64,000 nucleotides of DNA from Thalassospira sp. MCCC 1A03138. GTDB lineage: Bacteria; Pseudomonadota; Alphaproteobacteria; Rhodospirillales; Thalassospiraceae. A model generated the notes under the pieces. It had not been told where the DNA came from. It did not search any database and saw only the letters and a program-made list of their open reading frames with translations. The DNA lies in assembly GCF_002115785.1 (NCBI RefSeq), contig NZ_JFJY01000001.1, positions 744,001 to 808,000 of the forward strand, written 5' to 3'. Of the stretch, positions 45,139 through 54,377 are shown one piece after another (positions within the stretch are counted from its first letter, which is position 1; every line of letters starts with the position of its first letter). The translations under genes were made by a program, and so were the position numbers.

Positions 45139-45333
45139 AAGTACTCGCGCATTTATCGGACCGGTGACGCGGTCTCGTTTGAAACTAGCTCATTAATAGC
45201 GGCTAAGATGCGCGTGACAAAGGGAAGATGCGCAAAAAAAATCTATCGCCGCCAATGGATCGAACAATGAAAAGGTCCGCGGCACGAATTGCAAGGCAGA
45301 TTTTATCAAATTTCGCCCGACACCAGTCTCTGA

Positions 45334-45978
45334 TTACGTGGAAACACGTGCTTCCAGATCACGGATGTATCTCATCAGCGACGAATAGGCTGCACTGATT
45401 TTCTTAAAGCGTTCTTCGGCAACCTTGTCGCCGCCATTGGCGTCGGGATGGTATTTTTTCGACAGCGCCTTGTATTTTGACTTCAGCTCGTCCTTGGAAA
45501 ACGGCCAAGGAAGATCAAGCGTTGCCATGGCCTGTTGCTGTTCGGATGGCATGCCCATAGCCCCCGCGCGACGCTGGGCATCTTCGCTTTTGCGTCGGCG
45601 ATCCCCCGCGGGGTCACCCCCTGGGCCATGATGGGTCGGATCACCATCTTCGTTAAAGAAGCCGAAACCGTCGCTGAATTTGAAGTTGAACGGTTTCTTG
45701 GCACCGCGAATATGCCCGAACCGCCATGTCGGGCGTTGCCAATGGGTATCACGCCGGACATCATTTTCGATGTCTTCGGCTTTCATGCCCTCGTAATAGT
45801 TCCAGGACTTGTTGTATTCCCGGACATGGTCGAGACAGAACTTATAGTACTCTCGAAGTTTGCGGTCCTTGGGCGCACGAAATTCCCCATGACCTTCACA
45901 TCCCGGCCATTCACATACGGGCAGGTCTGGTTCTTCATGATAAAGGGTTTTGCGTTTGTTGCGTTGGCCGCGGTTCAT
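45334..45978 (-). CDS. J-domain protein (DnaJ-like)
   Basis: The 214-residue protein has a C-terminal J domain with the KYHPDANGG signature and a family-specific N-terminal zinc-like region (CEWPGCEGHGEFRAPKDRK) that is widespread in alphaproteobacteria. It should stimulate a DnaK-type chaperone. It lies between cobS and bolA, a conserved order in this group, and is divergent from bolA. Confidence 0.92.
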   Translation of the reverse strand: MNRGQRNKRKTLYHEEPDLPVCEWPGCEGHGEFRAPKDRKLREYYKFCLDHVREYNKSWNYYEGMKAEDIENDVRRDTHWQRPTWRFGHIRGAKKPFNFKFSDGFGFFNEDGDPTHHGPGGDPAGDRRRKSEDAQRRAGAMGMPSEQQQAMATLDLPWPFSKDELKSKYKALSKKYHPDANGGDKVAEERFKKISAAYSSLMRYIRDLEARVST

Positions 45979-46138
45979 CTGCGTTTATATGTTCTGATCA
46001 TCAAGCTTCGCAATATCATACGAGCCGTTTTAATGCGATAAAAGGCTTGAAAAACTGCCATCGCGTGCCACAACAGTGCCAACAGTCAGATTTTCGCATT
46101 AATTCATGCGAAACACACCGAAACATGAGGCCATTGTC

Positions 46139-46429
46139 ATGCAGGTAGCCCAACAGATTAGCGATATCCTGACCGCGGAATTCGCCCCCGAGAAACTTGA
46201 AATCATCGATGATTCGTCAAAACATGCCGGCCATTCAGGCGCCGACCCACGCGGAGAGTCGCATTTTTCCGTACTGGTCGTTTCCCAAAAATTTGATGGC
46301 GAGAACCGAGTCAATCGCCAGCGGCTGGTTTACGCAGCCCTTGATCAGCTTCTGAAAGATCGCGTTCACGCGCTGGCTTTGAAAACCATGACACCTTCCG
46401 AATATGCAGCGGCTGCGCCCCAAAAATAA
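46139..46429 (+). CDS. bolA: BolA-family protein
   Basis: The 96-residue protein has the BolA sequence LEIIDDSSKHAGHSG, the conserved FxV...GxxRVxRxRLVYAAL pattern, and a C-terminal HALALKTMTPSEY. BolA proteins work with monothiol glutaredoxins in iron-sulphur trafficking or as regulators. GAGG lies 8 bases before ATG 46139; an ATG 11 codons upstream has no good site. Confidence 0.93.
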   Translation: MQVAQQISDILTAEFAPEKLEIIDDSSKHAGHSGADPRGESHFSVLVVSQKFDGENRVNRQRLVYAALDQLLKDRVHALALKTMTPSEYAAAAPQK

Positions 46430-46579
46430 CCAATGCGCTTATTCCGCATCGTGAAATCAACTTAGACGACCGTTGTTTTTCGGCGCAATAATAGCCCAGA
46501 AGCCCGATACGCAGTCTCCTGCATATGGGGCACGGGCGCCGGTCAAATCTGCGCCCGATACAAACGGGAGGACTAGGTT

Positions 46580-47833
46580 ATGAGAACGCGCCTTATCGGG
46601 GCAAGCGTCGCCCTGTTTATGTCTGGAACAGCCTACGCACAGGCCCCCGCCCCGGACAATCTTGAAAAACTCTCCAATTTCCAGTCAACAGGCACCAGCG
46701 AGTTCACAAGAATCGAGCAAACCGGTGACTATGCTGACGGCATCAAGAAAACGCTTGAACGCATTACTCTGCCGGACGGTTTCAAGATTGCCCTTTATGC
46801 CGTTGTGCCCGATGCCCGTCATATCGCCGTTGGCCCGCAAGGAGTTGTGACATTTGTCGGCACGCGCAAGGACAAGGTCTGGTCGGTAACCGACCGCAAC
46901 AAGGACCGTGTTGCCGACGAGGTCAAGGACTTCGCCCCGTCCTTGCGGTTCTCCATTCCCAACGGTCCGTGCTTCTCTCCCGATGGCATGCTCTATATCG
47001 CAGAGCAAAACAGGGTTCTGACCTTCCCCGCCGCCGAATTTTTCTATGAAAGCCCCGATGTCGCGGCATTCAATGTCGTTAAACAGGGTGAGCTGATTCC
47101 ACCGTCCGAAGAAAGCTACAATCACACCGCACGTGTTTGCAAAATCGGCCCGGATGGCAAACTTTATATCTCGCTTGGACAACCCTTCAACGTTTCCCCC
47201 AAGGACAAGCTTGATCTTTATCGCCAACACGGGATCGGCGGTATTATACGCATCAACATCGATGGAACCGGTCGTGAAGTATACACATACGGGGTCCGGA
47301 ACTCCGTCGGTCATGACTTCCATCCGGAAACCGGCGAACTATGGTGGACGGACAATCAGGTTGACGGCATGGGTGATGACATCCCGCCCGGTGAAATCAA
47401 TCACCAGACATCAGCCGGTCAGCATTTCGGCCATCCCTGGTATGGCGGCGGCAACGTTCGGACAAATGAATATGCCGGTGAAGAAGTTCCCTATGATGTC
47501 GTGATGCCCGCAGTCGAAACCATTGCACATGCTGCCGACCTTGGCATGTCCTTCTACACAGGCAAGATGTTCCCGGCCCAATACAAGAATGCGATTTTCT
47601 CGGCCCAGCACGGATCGTGGAACCGCACTACGCCGGTCGGCGCGCGCGTAATGGTAACCTTTATCGACAGTGACGGCACGGCCCGCATAGAGCCCTTTGC
47701 CGAAGGCTGGATCGATGAAAACGGGGAGTATCTTGGCCGCCCGGTTGATGTCGCCCAGCTGCGCGACGGGTCCCTGATTGTATCGGACGACCTTGCCGGT
47801 GCCCTGTACCGCATCTGGTACGAGGGGAAATAA
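46580..47833 (+). CDS. Exported PQQ-dependent sugar dehydrogenase-like protein (sorbosone/aldose family)
   Basis: The 417-residue protein has a signal peptide ending AYAQAPA and a six-bladed propeller of the GSDH/sorbosone dehydrogenase family: ITLPDGFKIALYA, FSPDGMLYIAEQNRVL, YNHTARVCKIGPDGKLYISLG, YGVRNSVGHDFHPETGELWW, HFGHPWYGGG and FSAQHGSWNR. Such enzymes oxidise sugars in the periplasm using PQQ. A dihaem cytochrome c gene begins inside its stop codon region, a likely electron acceptor. The exact sugar is not readable. No PQQ synthesis genes are in the window. Confidence 0.9.
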   Translation: MRTRLIGASVALFMSGTAYAQAPAPDNLEKLSNFQSTGTSEFTRIEQTGDYADGIKKTLERITLPDGFKIALYAVVPDARHIAVGPQGVVTFVGTRKDKVWSVTDRNKDRVADEVKDFAPSLRFSIPNGPCFSPDGMLYIAEQNRVLTFPAAEFFYESPDVAAFNVVKQGELIPPSEESYNHTARVCKIGPDGKLYISLGQPFNVSPKDKLDLYRQHGIGGIIRINIDGTGREVYTYGVRNSVGHDFHPETGELWWTDNQVDGMGDDIPPGEINHQTSAGQHFGHPWYGGGNVRTNEYAGEEVPYDVVMPAVETIAHAADLGMSFYTGKMFPAQYKNAIFSAQHGSWNRTTPVGARVMVTFIDSDGTARIEPFAEGWIDENGEYLGRPVDVAQLRDGSLIVSDDLAGALYRIWYEGK

Positions 47834-48414
47834 TGCGGATATTGCTTATCGTGATTCTCGGCGGGCTTTTGCCCGCCGAGGCTTCCTTGGCACAGGACAT
47901 TGATGCCGGTCGGAAAGTTGCGGGGATATGCCGAACCTGTCACGGTCTGGACGGATTTGCCCGCATCCCTATTGCACCGCATATCGGCGGCGAACCCGCA
48001 GCATATATTGAAACCCAATTGCGCGCGTTTCGCGATGGCAGCCGGGAACATGAAATGATGACTGTGGTTGCCAGCAGCTTAACCGACCAGCAGATCACCG
48101 ACGCCGCAGCCTGGTACAACCATTTTGATGTGACTGCCACACTGCCAGCCGGGAAAAACCCCGATGATGCACCGGAACTGTGCAGCACCTGCCATGGTTC
48201 AAACGGGATTTCGGAAATGCCGGACGTTCCCAACCTTGCCGGTGAAACCAATATCTATCTCGAAACACAGTTAAAAGCGTTCCGAAACGGCAAGCGCAAT
48301 CATGACATCATGTCGCCAATTGCAACCGAGCTTGACGATAGAGGAATGCAGACCGCAGCAGACTGGTACAGTGCGATTACGATCAACATCACCGATCCGA
48401 CCAAACCGAATTGA
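47833..48414 (+). CDS. Dihaem cytochrome c (c4 type)
   Basis: The 193-residue protein has a signal peptide (LLIVILGGLLPAEASLA) and two CxxCH haem sites, CRTCH and CSTCH, in two similar halves, each with a distal methionine (MMTVVASSLTD, IMSPIATELDD). It is a periplasmic electron carrier, probably taking electrons from the sugar dehydrogenase upstream, with which it overlaps by one base, and passing them to an oxidase. Confidence 0.92.
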   Translation: MRILLIVILGGLLPAEASLAQDIDAGRKVAGICRTCHGLDGFARIPIAPHIGGEPAAYIETQLRAFRDGSREHEMMTVVASSLTDQQITDAAAWYNHFDVTATLPAGKNPDDAPELCSTCHGSNGISEMPDVPNLAGETNIYLETQLKAFRNGKRNHDIMSPIATELDDRGMQTAADWYSAITINITDPTKPN

Positions 48415-48422
48415 AACCAAAA

Positions 48423-49763
48423 TCAGCTGTCGGGTCGCAGTGCCCCTGAAACATCAAGGCCAACCGTCATTGCCGCGATAACATCTCCGGTTTCCGGATT
48501 AATGATCGGAACCGTAACCTGCGACAGAAAGGCACGGGTTGATCCATCAAAATAGATGTCGGCGATCTGACTTAAATCCGGGTCATGTCCAATGGCAACC
48601 TCAAATTTTTGCTCATCTGATTGATCGAAATCGGTCGTCAACCGGTTCATGCCGATAACCACGCCGCTGGTATCGAATACGAATATTTCGGCAATATTGT
48701 CGGCGTCACTTTCCTGAAAGGCCCGCAAGATATCGGAAAGCGGATCTTCAAGGATTTCGGTTGCCTTCGGACTGGCAATCCCACCTTCACTGCCCTGACG
48801 CCATTCGCGATCGATTTCGACAATCGCATCTGGCTGAATTTGTGCTCCACCCATTGCAGACCGGACCGCCCCAACAAGTTCCGCATTCGCCGCCATGGCG
48901 CGGATCGCCGGTAACTGCTGACGAGTAATCAGATCACGTTCCCAACCCTCAAGCTGCATGGGTAAGGTTTCGCATGCACCCAGCGCCGTATTCAGTGATG
49001 CAATCAGCCCGGGATTAAGGCGGGTATATTCCCGCCCAATATAAACAACAAGCGGGGCATATCGTTCGAACTGGACGTTGAACTGAGCTTCATGGTTGCC
49101 CATGCTGTCGCGCGCGGCCTCGAATGTCTGTTTGTCGACCAAGGCGTATTCAACGCGCCCGGCCAGGACCTGCGAAATCAGGGAGTTGATGGAGGGTGCC
49201 TTGGCAATTTCCTGATACCCCTGCTCTGCCAGCCATTCTGCTTCGTTGGAGCCAAGGATGGCACCAACAGAAAGCAGACTGTCGGGTGTCGGGCTTGACG
49301 CGAAACTGCCTTGTTGCCCAGCGGCCGAAATCCAGACCCATTTTTCAAGCGCAAGCGGTAAAGTTGGTTCGGCATATTCGTCCATGAAGGAACTGATCCG
49401 CGCCAGGAAGAATCCGTCCGCCTGCCCGTTTCGCACCATCTCCCGATTGCGCTGGCGGGGGGCAATCGCAATTCCGTACCCAACCTCGATCCGGTCAAAA
49501 GCACAATTCAATACGGTGATCGAGTAGCCTCTCAGAATACCGTCCTGCAATTGCTGATAGGGGGGCTGCAGATTGGTTTGAAGGATCAGAAACGCGTTTT
49601 CTCCGGATGAACCGACAATGTCCTGCTCTTGTGCTTGTAGGGGCAAAACTTTCAACGTAATCGCAAACATAAATGCAATCAGGGCCTGTAGCAAAATACT
49701 GCGATAGGCCAATGCGGATTGCCCCAAAAGCTTTTGTCCCGATGGTAGTATGTGGCGTCTCAT
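48423..49763 (-). CDS. Exported binding protein with C-terminal PDC/Cache-like domain
   Basis: The 446-residue protein has a hydrophobic signal (ILLQALIAFMFAITLKVLPLQAQ), then a family 3 solute-binding fold (residues about 55-280: ILQTNLQPPYQQLQDGILRGY, GQADGFFLARISSFMDEYAEP, EYALVDKQTFEAA). A second domain of about 120 residues follows (EIFVFDTSGVVIGMN, FDGSTRAFLSQVTVPI, AAMTVGLDV) that resembles the extracellular sensor of chemoreceptors and kinases. No membrane helix or kinase follows, so it is a free periplasmic protein. ATG 49763 is chosen; GTG at 49784 is possible. Partners are unknown. Confidence 0.85.
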   Translation of the reverse strand: MRRHILPSGQKLLGQSALAYRSILLQALIAFMFAITLKVLPLQAQEQDIVGSSGENAFLILQTNLQPPYQQLQDGILRGYSITVLNCAFDRIEVGYGIAIAPRQRNREMVRNGQADGFFLARISSFMDEYAEPTLPLALEKWVWISAAGQQGSFASSPTPDSLLSVGAILGSNEAEWLAEQGYQEIAKAPSINSLISQVLAGRVEYALVDKQTFEAARDSMGNHEAQFNVQFERYAPLVVYIGREYTRLNPGLIASLNTALGACETLPMQLEGWERDLITRQQLPAIRAMAANAELVGAVRSAMGGAQIQPDAIVEIDREWRQGSEGGIASPKATEILEDPLSDILRAFQESDADNIAEIFVFDTSGVVIGMNRLTTDFDQSDEQKFEVAIGHDPDLSQIADIYFDGSTRAFLSQVTVPIINPETGDVIAAMTVGLDVSGALRPDS

Positions 49764-49837
49764 AAAACACCTGACATTCACCAAACCCCGTCGATGATGA
49801 TATTGGGGTGTAATGACAGCGTTACAAGACAGACTAA

Positions 49838-50425
49838 TTAGTCACCGGTATACATATCAGGCGCGATGCGCTTGACCGCCGCTCCGTCACTTCGCCACCC
49901 GTGGCAACTATTGACCAACGGGGATCGGCGCTTTTTCGGCGGGTATGATGCGGTGCCATCCTTTTCCGCCTGCTTACGGCGTTCTTCAGCCTCACGCGCC
50001 CGGATTGGAAAGATTGTCTGAAACGCGGTCGTTGCCACCGGTCCCATCAGTTCGGTCAGATGCGTGCATCCGTGAATGCCACCAACCCGTTCGCGAATGT
50101 GCTGTTTCAACCCCGGCCCGATCCGAAGTCCGACCAGTGCAGCGTAGTTCGGGGCAATTTCATCACAGGCATTGAACGGGGCATGATCAGTGACGGCTTC
50201 AACCGCACTTATCACCATGTCATCCCCGACAGTAATGCGCAGCCACATTTCATGGATCGGTACACCGGCGGGAATTTCGCCCCGGTCGTTATTTTCAAAC
50301 CCGTATGTCTTGGTATCGGTGATATGGCCTTCGATATCCCAAAGACCGTCCTTGCGACGATATCCGGTGCAGGTAACGTTGCGGGTATGGATATGGTCAC
50401 GTTCCGCGGGGCTTGATAAGGGCAT
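49838..50425 (-). CDS. DUF2889 family protein
   Basis: The 195-residue protein matches the DUF2889 pattern: HTRNVTCTGYRRKDGLWDIE, GHITDTKTYGFEN, HEMWLRITVGDD and a conserved cysteine/histidine segment GGIHGCTHLTEL. Function is unknown; relatives often occur near aromatic or acyl-CoA degradation genes, but none are here. AAAGGAGAT precedes the start, overlapped by a perfect operator-like palindrome. No signal peptide is seen. Confidence 0.9.
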   Translation of the reverse strand: MPLSSPAERDHIHTRNVTCTGYRRKDGLWDIEGHITDTKTYGFENNDRGEIPAGVPIHEMWLRITVGDDMVISAVEAVTDHAPFNACDEIAPNYAALVGLRIGPGLKQHIRERVGGIHGCTHLTELMGPVATTAFQTIFPIRAREAEERRKQAEKDGTASYPPKKRRSPLVNSCHGWRSDGAAVKRIAPDMYTGD

Positions 50426-50437
50426 GGCATATATCTC

Positions 50438-50477
50438 CTTTACGTAAACGTAAAGACAGTAACTTGCACGTTGTCAA
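50438..50477 (-). promoter_or_regulatory. Promoter and perfect operator palindrome of the DUF2889 gene
   Basis: On the minus strand a consensus -35 TTGACA (50477-50472) is followed 17 bases later by the palindrome CTTTACGT-AA-ACGTAAAG (50438-50455), which takes the place of the -10 box and start point. The palindrome overlaps the ribosome site. ACGT-centred palindromes of this form are bound by MerR-type LiuR-like and some TetR-type regulators. The regulator gene is not adjacent. Confidence 0.65.
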
Positions 50478-50486
50478 CCTTCAAAA

Positions 50487-50522
50487 ACGCAGAACGGCTG
50501 ATGCGGAACCTCCGCATCAGCC
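50487..50522 (-). terminator. Hairpin terminator after the CBS-protein gene
   Basis: GGCTGATGCGG (50496-50506) and CCGCATCAGCC (50512-50522) form an 11-base perfect stem with a 5-base loop. On the minus strand GTTCTGCGTTTTTG follows. It lies 33 bases after the CBS gene stop. Confidence 0.75.
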
Positions 50523-50554
50523 GCCCAAAGCATATTACATGGACTAAACCTGAT

Positions 50555-51004
50555 TTACGCGACGCCGTAATCGGACCCGAAAATAAACTTTTCGCGTTCG
50601 CGCAAATCTTCTTCAAGCTGTGCCTTCACGACATTGAACAGATCGCGGATCGAAACCATGCCGACGACATTTTCTCCATCAAGCACCGGAAGATGTCGGT
50701 AACGGTGCGCACTCATCAATTCAAGGGCGTTCATCGCCGTATCGCCGGGTGCGAGTGTATCGGGATCAGCCGTCATAACCTGTTTAAGGGGGGTAGATGC
50801 CGCATCAAGACCCTTTGCGACAACCCGGTTTACAAGGTCACGCTCTGTAAAGATGCCGGCAAGCCTGGCATTGTTATCGACAATGATCACGGCACCGATC
50901 TTACGTTCGGTCATCATATTGACGGCGTCCATGACCGAGTCTACTGGATTCAAGGTTGCGATCGACTGCTCTTTGACCACACCAGGTACGATTTTCGTAT
51001 CCAT
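50555..51004 (-). CDS. Stand-alone CBS-domain pair protein
   Basis: The 149-residue protein consists of two CBS motifs (AVNMMTERKIGAVIIVDNNARLAGIFTERD split over residues 30-60, and MSAHRYRHLPVLDGENVVGMVSIRD over about 95-125). Such proteins bind adenine nucleotides and act as energy or redox sensors. AGAGGG precedes the ATG at 51004. It is a single-gene unit between two terminators. Confidence 0.92.
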   Translation of the reverse strand: MDTKIVPGVVKEQSIATLNPVDSVMDAVNMMTERKIGAVIIVDNNARLAGIFTERDLVNRVVAKGLDAASTPLKQVMTADPDTLAPGDTAMNALELMSAHRYRHLPVLDGENVVGMVSIRDLFNVVKAQLEEDLREREKFIFGSDYGVA

Positions 51005-51182
51005 GTTTTTCCCTCTGCGGGTTGCTGTTGCCACGTGCCCTACCCCGATCAGATTGCTGAAAACAACGCATCAAATGCGTCCGGGGCCCTTATTTGCAAG
51101 TAGCCCTGCAATCACATCGATCAAGACCTTTGCCGATCATTTTAACCGATAAGTAGATTTAAAAGAACATTTTTACACCCAA

Positions 51183-51228
51183 AAAACAAAACGGGCCGCC
51201 CGGTTTCCCGTGCAGCCCGTTTGTTTTG
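51183..51228 (-). terminator. Terminator after the CorC-like gene
   Basis: An inverted repeat with GCCCGTTTGTTTT-type arms around GGGC/GCCC pairs, A-rich on one side and T-rich on the other, lies 13 bases after the stop of the CorC/HlyC-type gene. Confidence 0.75.
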
Positions 51229-51240
51229 ATGCAATCATTG

Positions 51241-52515
51241 CTAGTTCGTATCGTCGGTTGCGACTTCGCGCACTTCACGTAATTTGATGCGGGTTATCTG
51301 ATTTCGAATACGACGCAGAACTTCGAATTCCAGTCCATGGAATCGGAACTGCTGTCCGACATCGGGAATACGGCGGGTTTCATAAAGCAACAACCCGGCA
51401 ACGGTTGCGGCCTCTTCGTCGGGCAAACGCCAGCCAAAACGACGATTAAGGTCACGAATGGTCACATCACCGCGCACAATGACCGATCCATCGGTTTGCG
51501 GCTGAACACCAACAACCTCGACGTCGGTTTCATCGGCGATATCGCCAACAATTTCTTCAAGGATATCTTCAAGCGACACGACGCCTTCGAACGCCCCATA
51601 TTCATCGACGACAATCGCGAAATGCTCATGACGTTCCTTGAACGCCTTAAGCTGATCGGCAAGCGTGGTGCTATCGGGGATGAACCAGGGTTCGGAACTC
51701 AGCGCGCGAACGTCTTCTGCCGTTTCAGGCTTTGCCCCCCGGACGATCGCTTTCAGCGCTTCACGCGCATGCAAAACGCCAACGATGTTATCCGGATCCT
51801 TGTCATAGATCGGAATACGCGTATGCGGGCTTGCCAATACCGTATCAAGGATTTCTTCCATCGGGCGCGTGATATCAATCATCTGCACCTTGCGGCGATG
51901 CACCATGATTTCCCAGACCCCGACATCCTCAAGGTCAAGAACCCCATGCAACATCGTGCGTTCGGCATGATGATCACCAACAACGACGTCATCCGCATGC
52001 AATTCAATGGCACCGCGCAATTCACGCTCGCGGTCAGTTCCCGGGCCGTCGCCGCTGCCAAAAAGATGCAGGGTGGCACGTACCAGCACCTGAATGGTCT
52101 GGGTAACCGGCGCAAAAACAACAACCAGAATACTCATCGGTCGAGCAACGCGCAGCGCCATGCTGTCTGCATGCTGAAGCGCATAGGTCTTTGGCAGAAT
52201 TTCAGAAAATATAAGCACAAGTGCCGTCATGGCCGCGGTCGCGTAAACGACACCGCGTTCACCAAAAAGCTCGATCATGACAGACGTTGCCAAGGCAGAT
52301 GCCAGAATGTTGACAAGGTTGTTACCCAGCAGAATGGCACCGATCAACCGCTCCTGATACTGGCGCAACCGGTTGACGATCCCTGCCCGCTGATCTCCAT
52401 CCTGTTCCTTGTGATGCATGACTGGCTTTGATGCTGCTGTCAGCGCAGTCTCCGAGCCAGAAAAGAAAGCCGAAAGCATCAGCAGGATAAAAATCACGAC
52501 AATCGTGATTGTCAT
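51241..52515 (-). CDS. CNNM/CorC/HlyC-family membrane protein
   Basis: The 424-residue protein has an N-terminal CNNM (DUF21) domain with three to four helices (LSAFFSGSETALTAASK), a paired CBS domain (MVHRRKVQMIDIT, DSTTLADQLKAFKERHEHFAIV) and a C-terminal CorC_HlyC domain (VRGDVTIRDLNRRFGW). Family members are linked to magnesium/cobalt efflux or homeostasis. It lies downstream of aroK-aroB on the same strand, 123 bases after aroB. Confidence 0.92.
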   Translation of the reverse strand: MTITIVVIFILLMLSAFFSGSETALTAASKPVMHHKEQDGDQRAGIVNRLRQYQERLIGAILLGNNLVNILASALATSVMIELFGERGVVYATAAMTALVLIFSEILPKTYALQHADSMALRVARPMSILVVVFAPVTQTIQVLVRATLHLFGSGDGPGTDRERELRGAIELHADDVVVGDHHAERTMLHGVLDLEDVGVWEIMVHRRKVQMIDITRPMEEILDTVLASPHTRIPIYDKDPDNIVGVLHAREALKAIVRGAKPETAEDVRALSSEPWFIPDSTTLADQLKAFKERHEHFAIVVDEYGAFEGVVSLEDILEEIVGDIADETDVEVVGVQPQTDGSVIVRGDVTIRDLNRRFGWRLPDEEAATVAGLLLYETRRIPDVGQQFRFHGLEFEVLRRIRNQITRIKLREVREVATDDTN

Positions 52516-52638
52516 TCAGGTTCGTCTCCAGTGGGTGTACGCAACAGATATTTACTTTGTGCTGTTGCGGCGTATCAGGTCAATCTCTGATCGGGCAAGT
52601 CATCATGTTCACAGTCGATATTGCCTCGAACTTTTGCC

Positions 52639-53778
52639 CTAGCCGTGGCAGGAACGGGTAATGGCAGCACGCATTTTCTGAATGTCCATCGCCTTCGATG
52701 TAAAAGCCTTGCCGATACCACGCGTCATGACGAACGTGATCTCACCGTCACGAACTTTTTTATCGCGCGACATATGGCCGATCAAACGATCAATATCCCA
52801 ATGCATGCCCGGAACTTCGGACGCACATACCGGCAAACCAACAGATTTCAGATGACTTGCAATCCGTTCTTTTTCACCAGCCGGGGCCATGCCCATTGCC
52901 GCGCAAACGTCATGGGCGATGACCATCCCCATCGCGACGGCTTCGCCATGCAGAAGCTTTGCGCCGTATCCGGTTTCCGCTTCCAGCGCATGCCCAAATG
53001 TGTGGCCCAAATTCAAAAGAGCACGTTTCCCGGACTCGCGTTCATCCTGAGACACGATCCGCGCCTTGGCTGCACAACTGTGCATCACGGCTTCGCGGCG
53101 CTCCGCACCATCGTTGCTCAAAACGGCTTCGGCGTTCTGTTCAAGCCAGTCAAAGAATTCCGGATCATCAATCAGGCCGTATTTAACAACCTCGGCGTAC
53201 CCGGCAAGCATTTCGCGGCGCGGCAATGTATCAAGAACCGCCGTGTCTGCCAAAACAAGGCGAGGCTGATGGAATGCACCGACAAGGTTTTTGCCCGATT
53301 TCGAATTGATACCTGTTTTGCCACCAACCGAACTGTCGACCTGTGAAAGCAGGGTTGTCGGAATTTGAACGAAATCAAGACCACGCAAAAGCGACGCTGC
53401 AACATAACCCGCAAGATCGCCAACCACCCCACCACCAAGTGCCATGATCAGGGTCGAACGTTCGATCCCCATCGCCAGAATCTGTTCGATAACATCTTCA
53501 AATACGGCAAAGCTTTTGGATTTTTCACCGGCAGGAACGATCACTTCGCGATGCGCGATACCCGCCCCGTCAAGCGATGCCAGAACCACCGGAAGATGGC
53601 GTTCCGCCACCGTCGCGTCACTGATAACGACGACACCGGCCTTTCTGACGAACGGCGCGATATGGCTTGCGGTATCTGCCAAAAGATTGCTGCCGACCAG
53701 AATATCATAGCTGCGCGCACCAAGTTCGACGCGCAAAACGTCATGATTTGCCACAAGAGGAGACGTCTGATTGTTCAC
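52639..53778 (-). CDS. aroB: 3-dehydroquinate synthase
   Basis: The 379-residue enzyme has the AroB signature [21 protein letters not shown] (split), [20 protein letters not shown], and the metal ligands in HGEAVAMGM and [10 protein letters not shown]. It converts DAHP to 3-dehydroquinate in the shikimate pathway, using NAD and zinc. The GTG start overlaps the aroK stop by four bases. Order aroK-aroB is standard. Confidence 0.96.
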   Translation of the reverse strand: MNNQTSPLVANHDVLRVELGARSYDILVGSNLLADTASHIAPFVRKAGVVVISDATVAERHLPVVLASLDGAGIAHREVIVPAGEKSKSFAVFEDVIEQILAMGIERSTLIMALGGGVVGDLAGYVAASLLRGLDFVQIPTTLLSQVDSSVGGKTGINSKSGKNLVGAFHQPRLVLADTAVLDTLPRREMLAGYAEVVKYGLIDDPEFFDWLEQNAEAVLSNDGAERREAVMHSCAAKARIVSQDERESGKRALLNLGHTFGHALEAETGYGAKLLHGEAVAMGMVIAHDVCAAMGMAPAGEKERIASHLKSVGLPVCASEVPGMHWDIDRLIGHMSRDKKVRDGEITFVMTRGIGKAFTSKAMDIQKMRAAITRSCHG

Positions 53779-54377
53779 CGGATTATATTCCCGTCTTTAT
53801 CGAATGAACGGCCAAGCAGGGCAATGACCCCGTCGCGCGTTTCTTCCTTGGAGGATTCGTCACAGTCAAAAATGATGTCTGCTCCGGCATAGACCGGATA
53901 GCGCGCCTCGATCAGATCGCCAAGAATCTGACGCGGATCGCCATTATTGAGCAGCGGACGATGCGTTCGCCCGCTGGTACGCTGCAGCAACAGATCAAGG
54001 TCGGCACGCAGCCAGACCGAGACCGATTTTTCCAGAATAAGTTCCCGAGTTTTTTCGCGAATAAACGCACCACCACCGGTCGCAAGCACAAGCGGCTCGC
54101 CATCCAGCAGACGCGCGATTACGCGTTCTTCACCTTCGCGAAATGCTTCTTCGCCGTATAGCTTGAAGATGTCGGCAATCGAACAGCCTGCGGCTTCCTC
54201 GATTTCACGATCAGCATCAACAAAATCCAGATCAAGTGCCTTGGCGACCATACGTCCGATGCAGCTTTTCCCGGCCCCCATCAGACCGATAAACACCAGC
54301 GGTCGGCCTTTCAGCCCTGTCCGGATATTTGCAATCACGTCATCGCGCAAACCCGACTCGGCAATATTGCTCTCCAT
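53775..54377 (-). CDS. aroK: Shikimate kinase
   Basis: The 200-residue kinase has Walker [13 protein letters not shown], the DADREIEE shikimate-binding segment, GGGAF and the lid region [11 protein letters not shown]. It phosphorylates shikimate with ATP. It is translationally coupled to aroB. It is slightly longer than the E. coli enzyme because of an N-terminal extension (residues 1-25). Confidence 0.95.
   Translation of the reverse strand: MESNIAESGLRDDVIANIRTGLKGRPLVFIGLMGAGKSCIGRMVAKALDLDFVDADREIEEAAGCSIADIFKLYGEEAFREGEERVIARLLDGEPLVLATGGGAFIREKTRELILEKSVSVWLRADLDLLLQRTSGRTHRPLLNNGDPRQILGDLIEARYPVYAGADIIFDCDESSKEETRDGVIALLGRSFDKDGNIIR

Noticed and set aside
45139..45333. Possible cobalamin riboswitch upstream of cobS
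   Set aside because: No B12-box-like sequence or recognisable aptamer pairing was seen in the 195-base leader.
51337..52431. Plus-strand frame of 364 codons
   Set aside because: Antisense to the CorC-like gene; composition is charged and asparagine/histidine-rich, with no domain.
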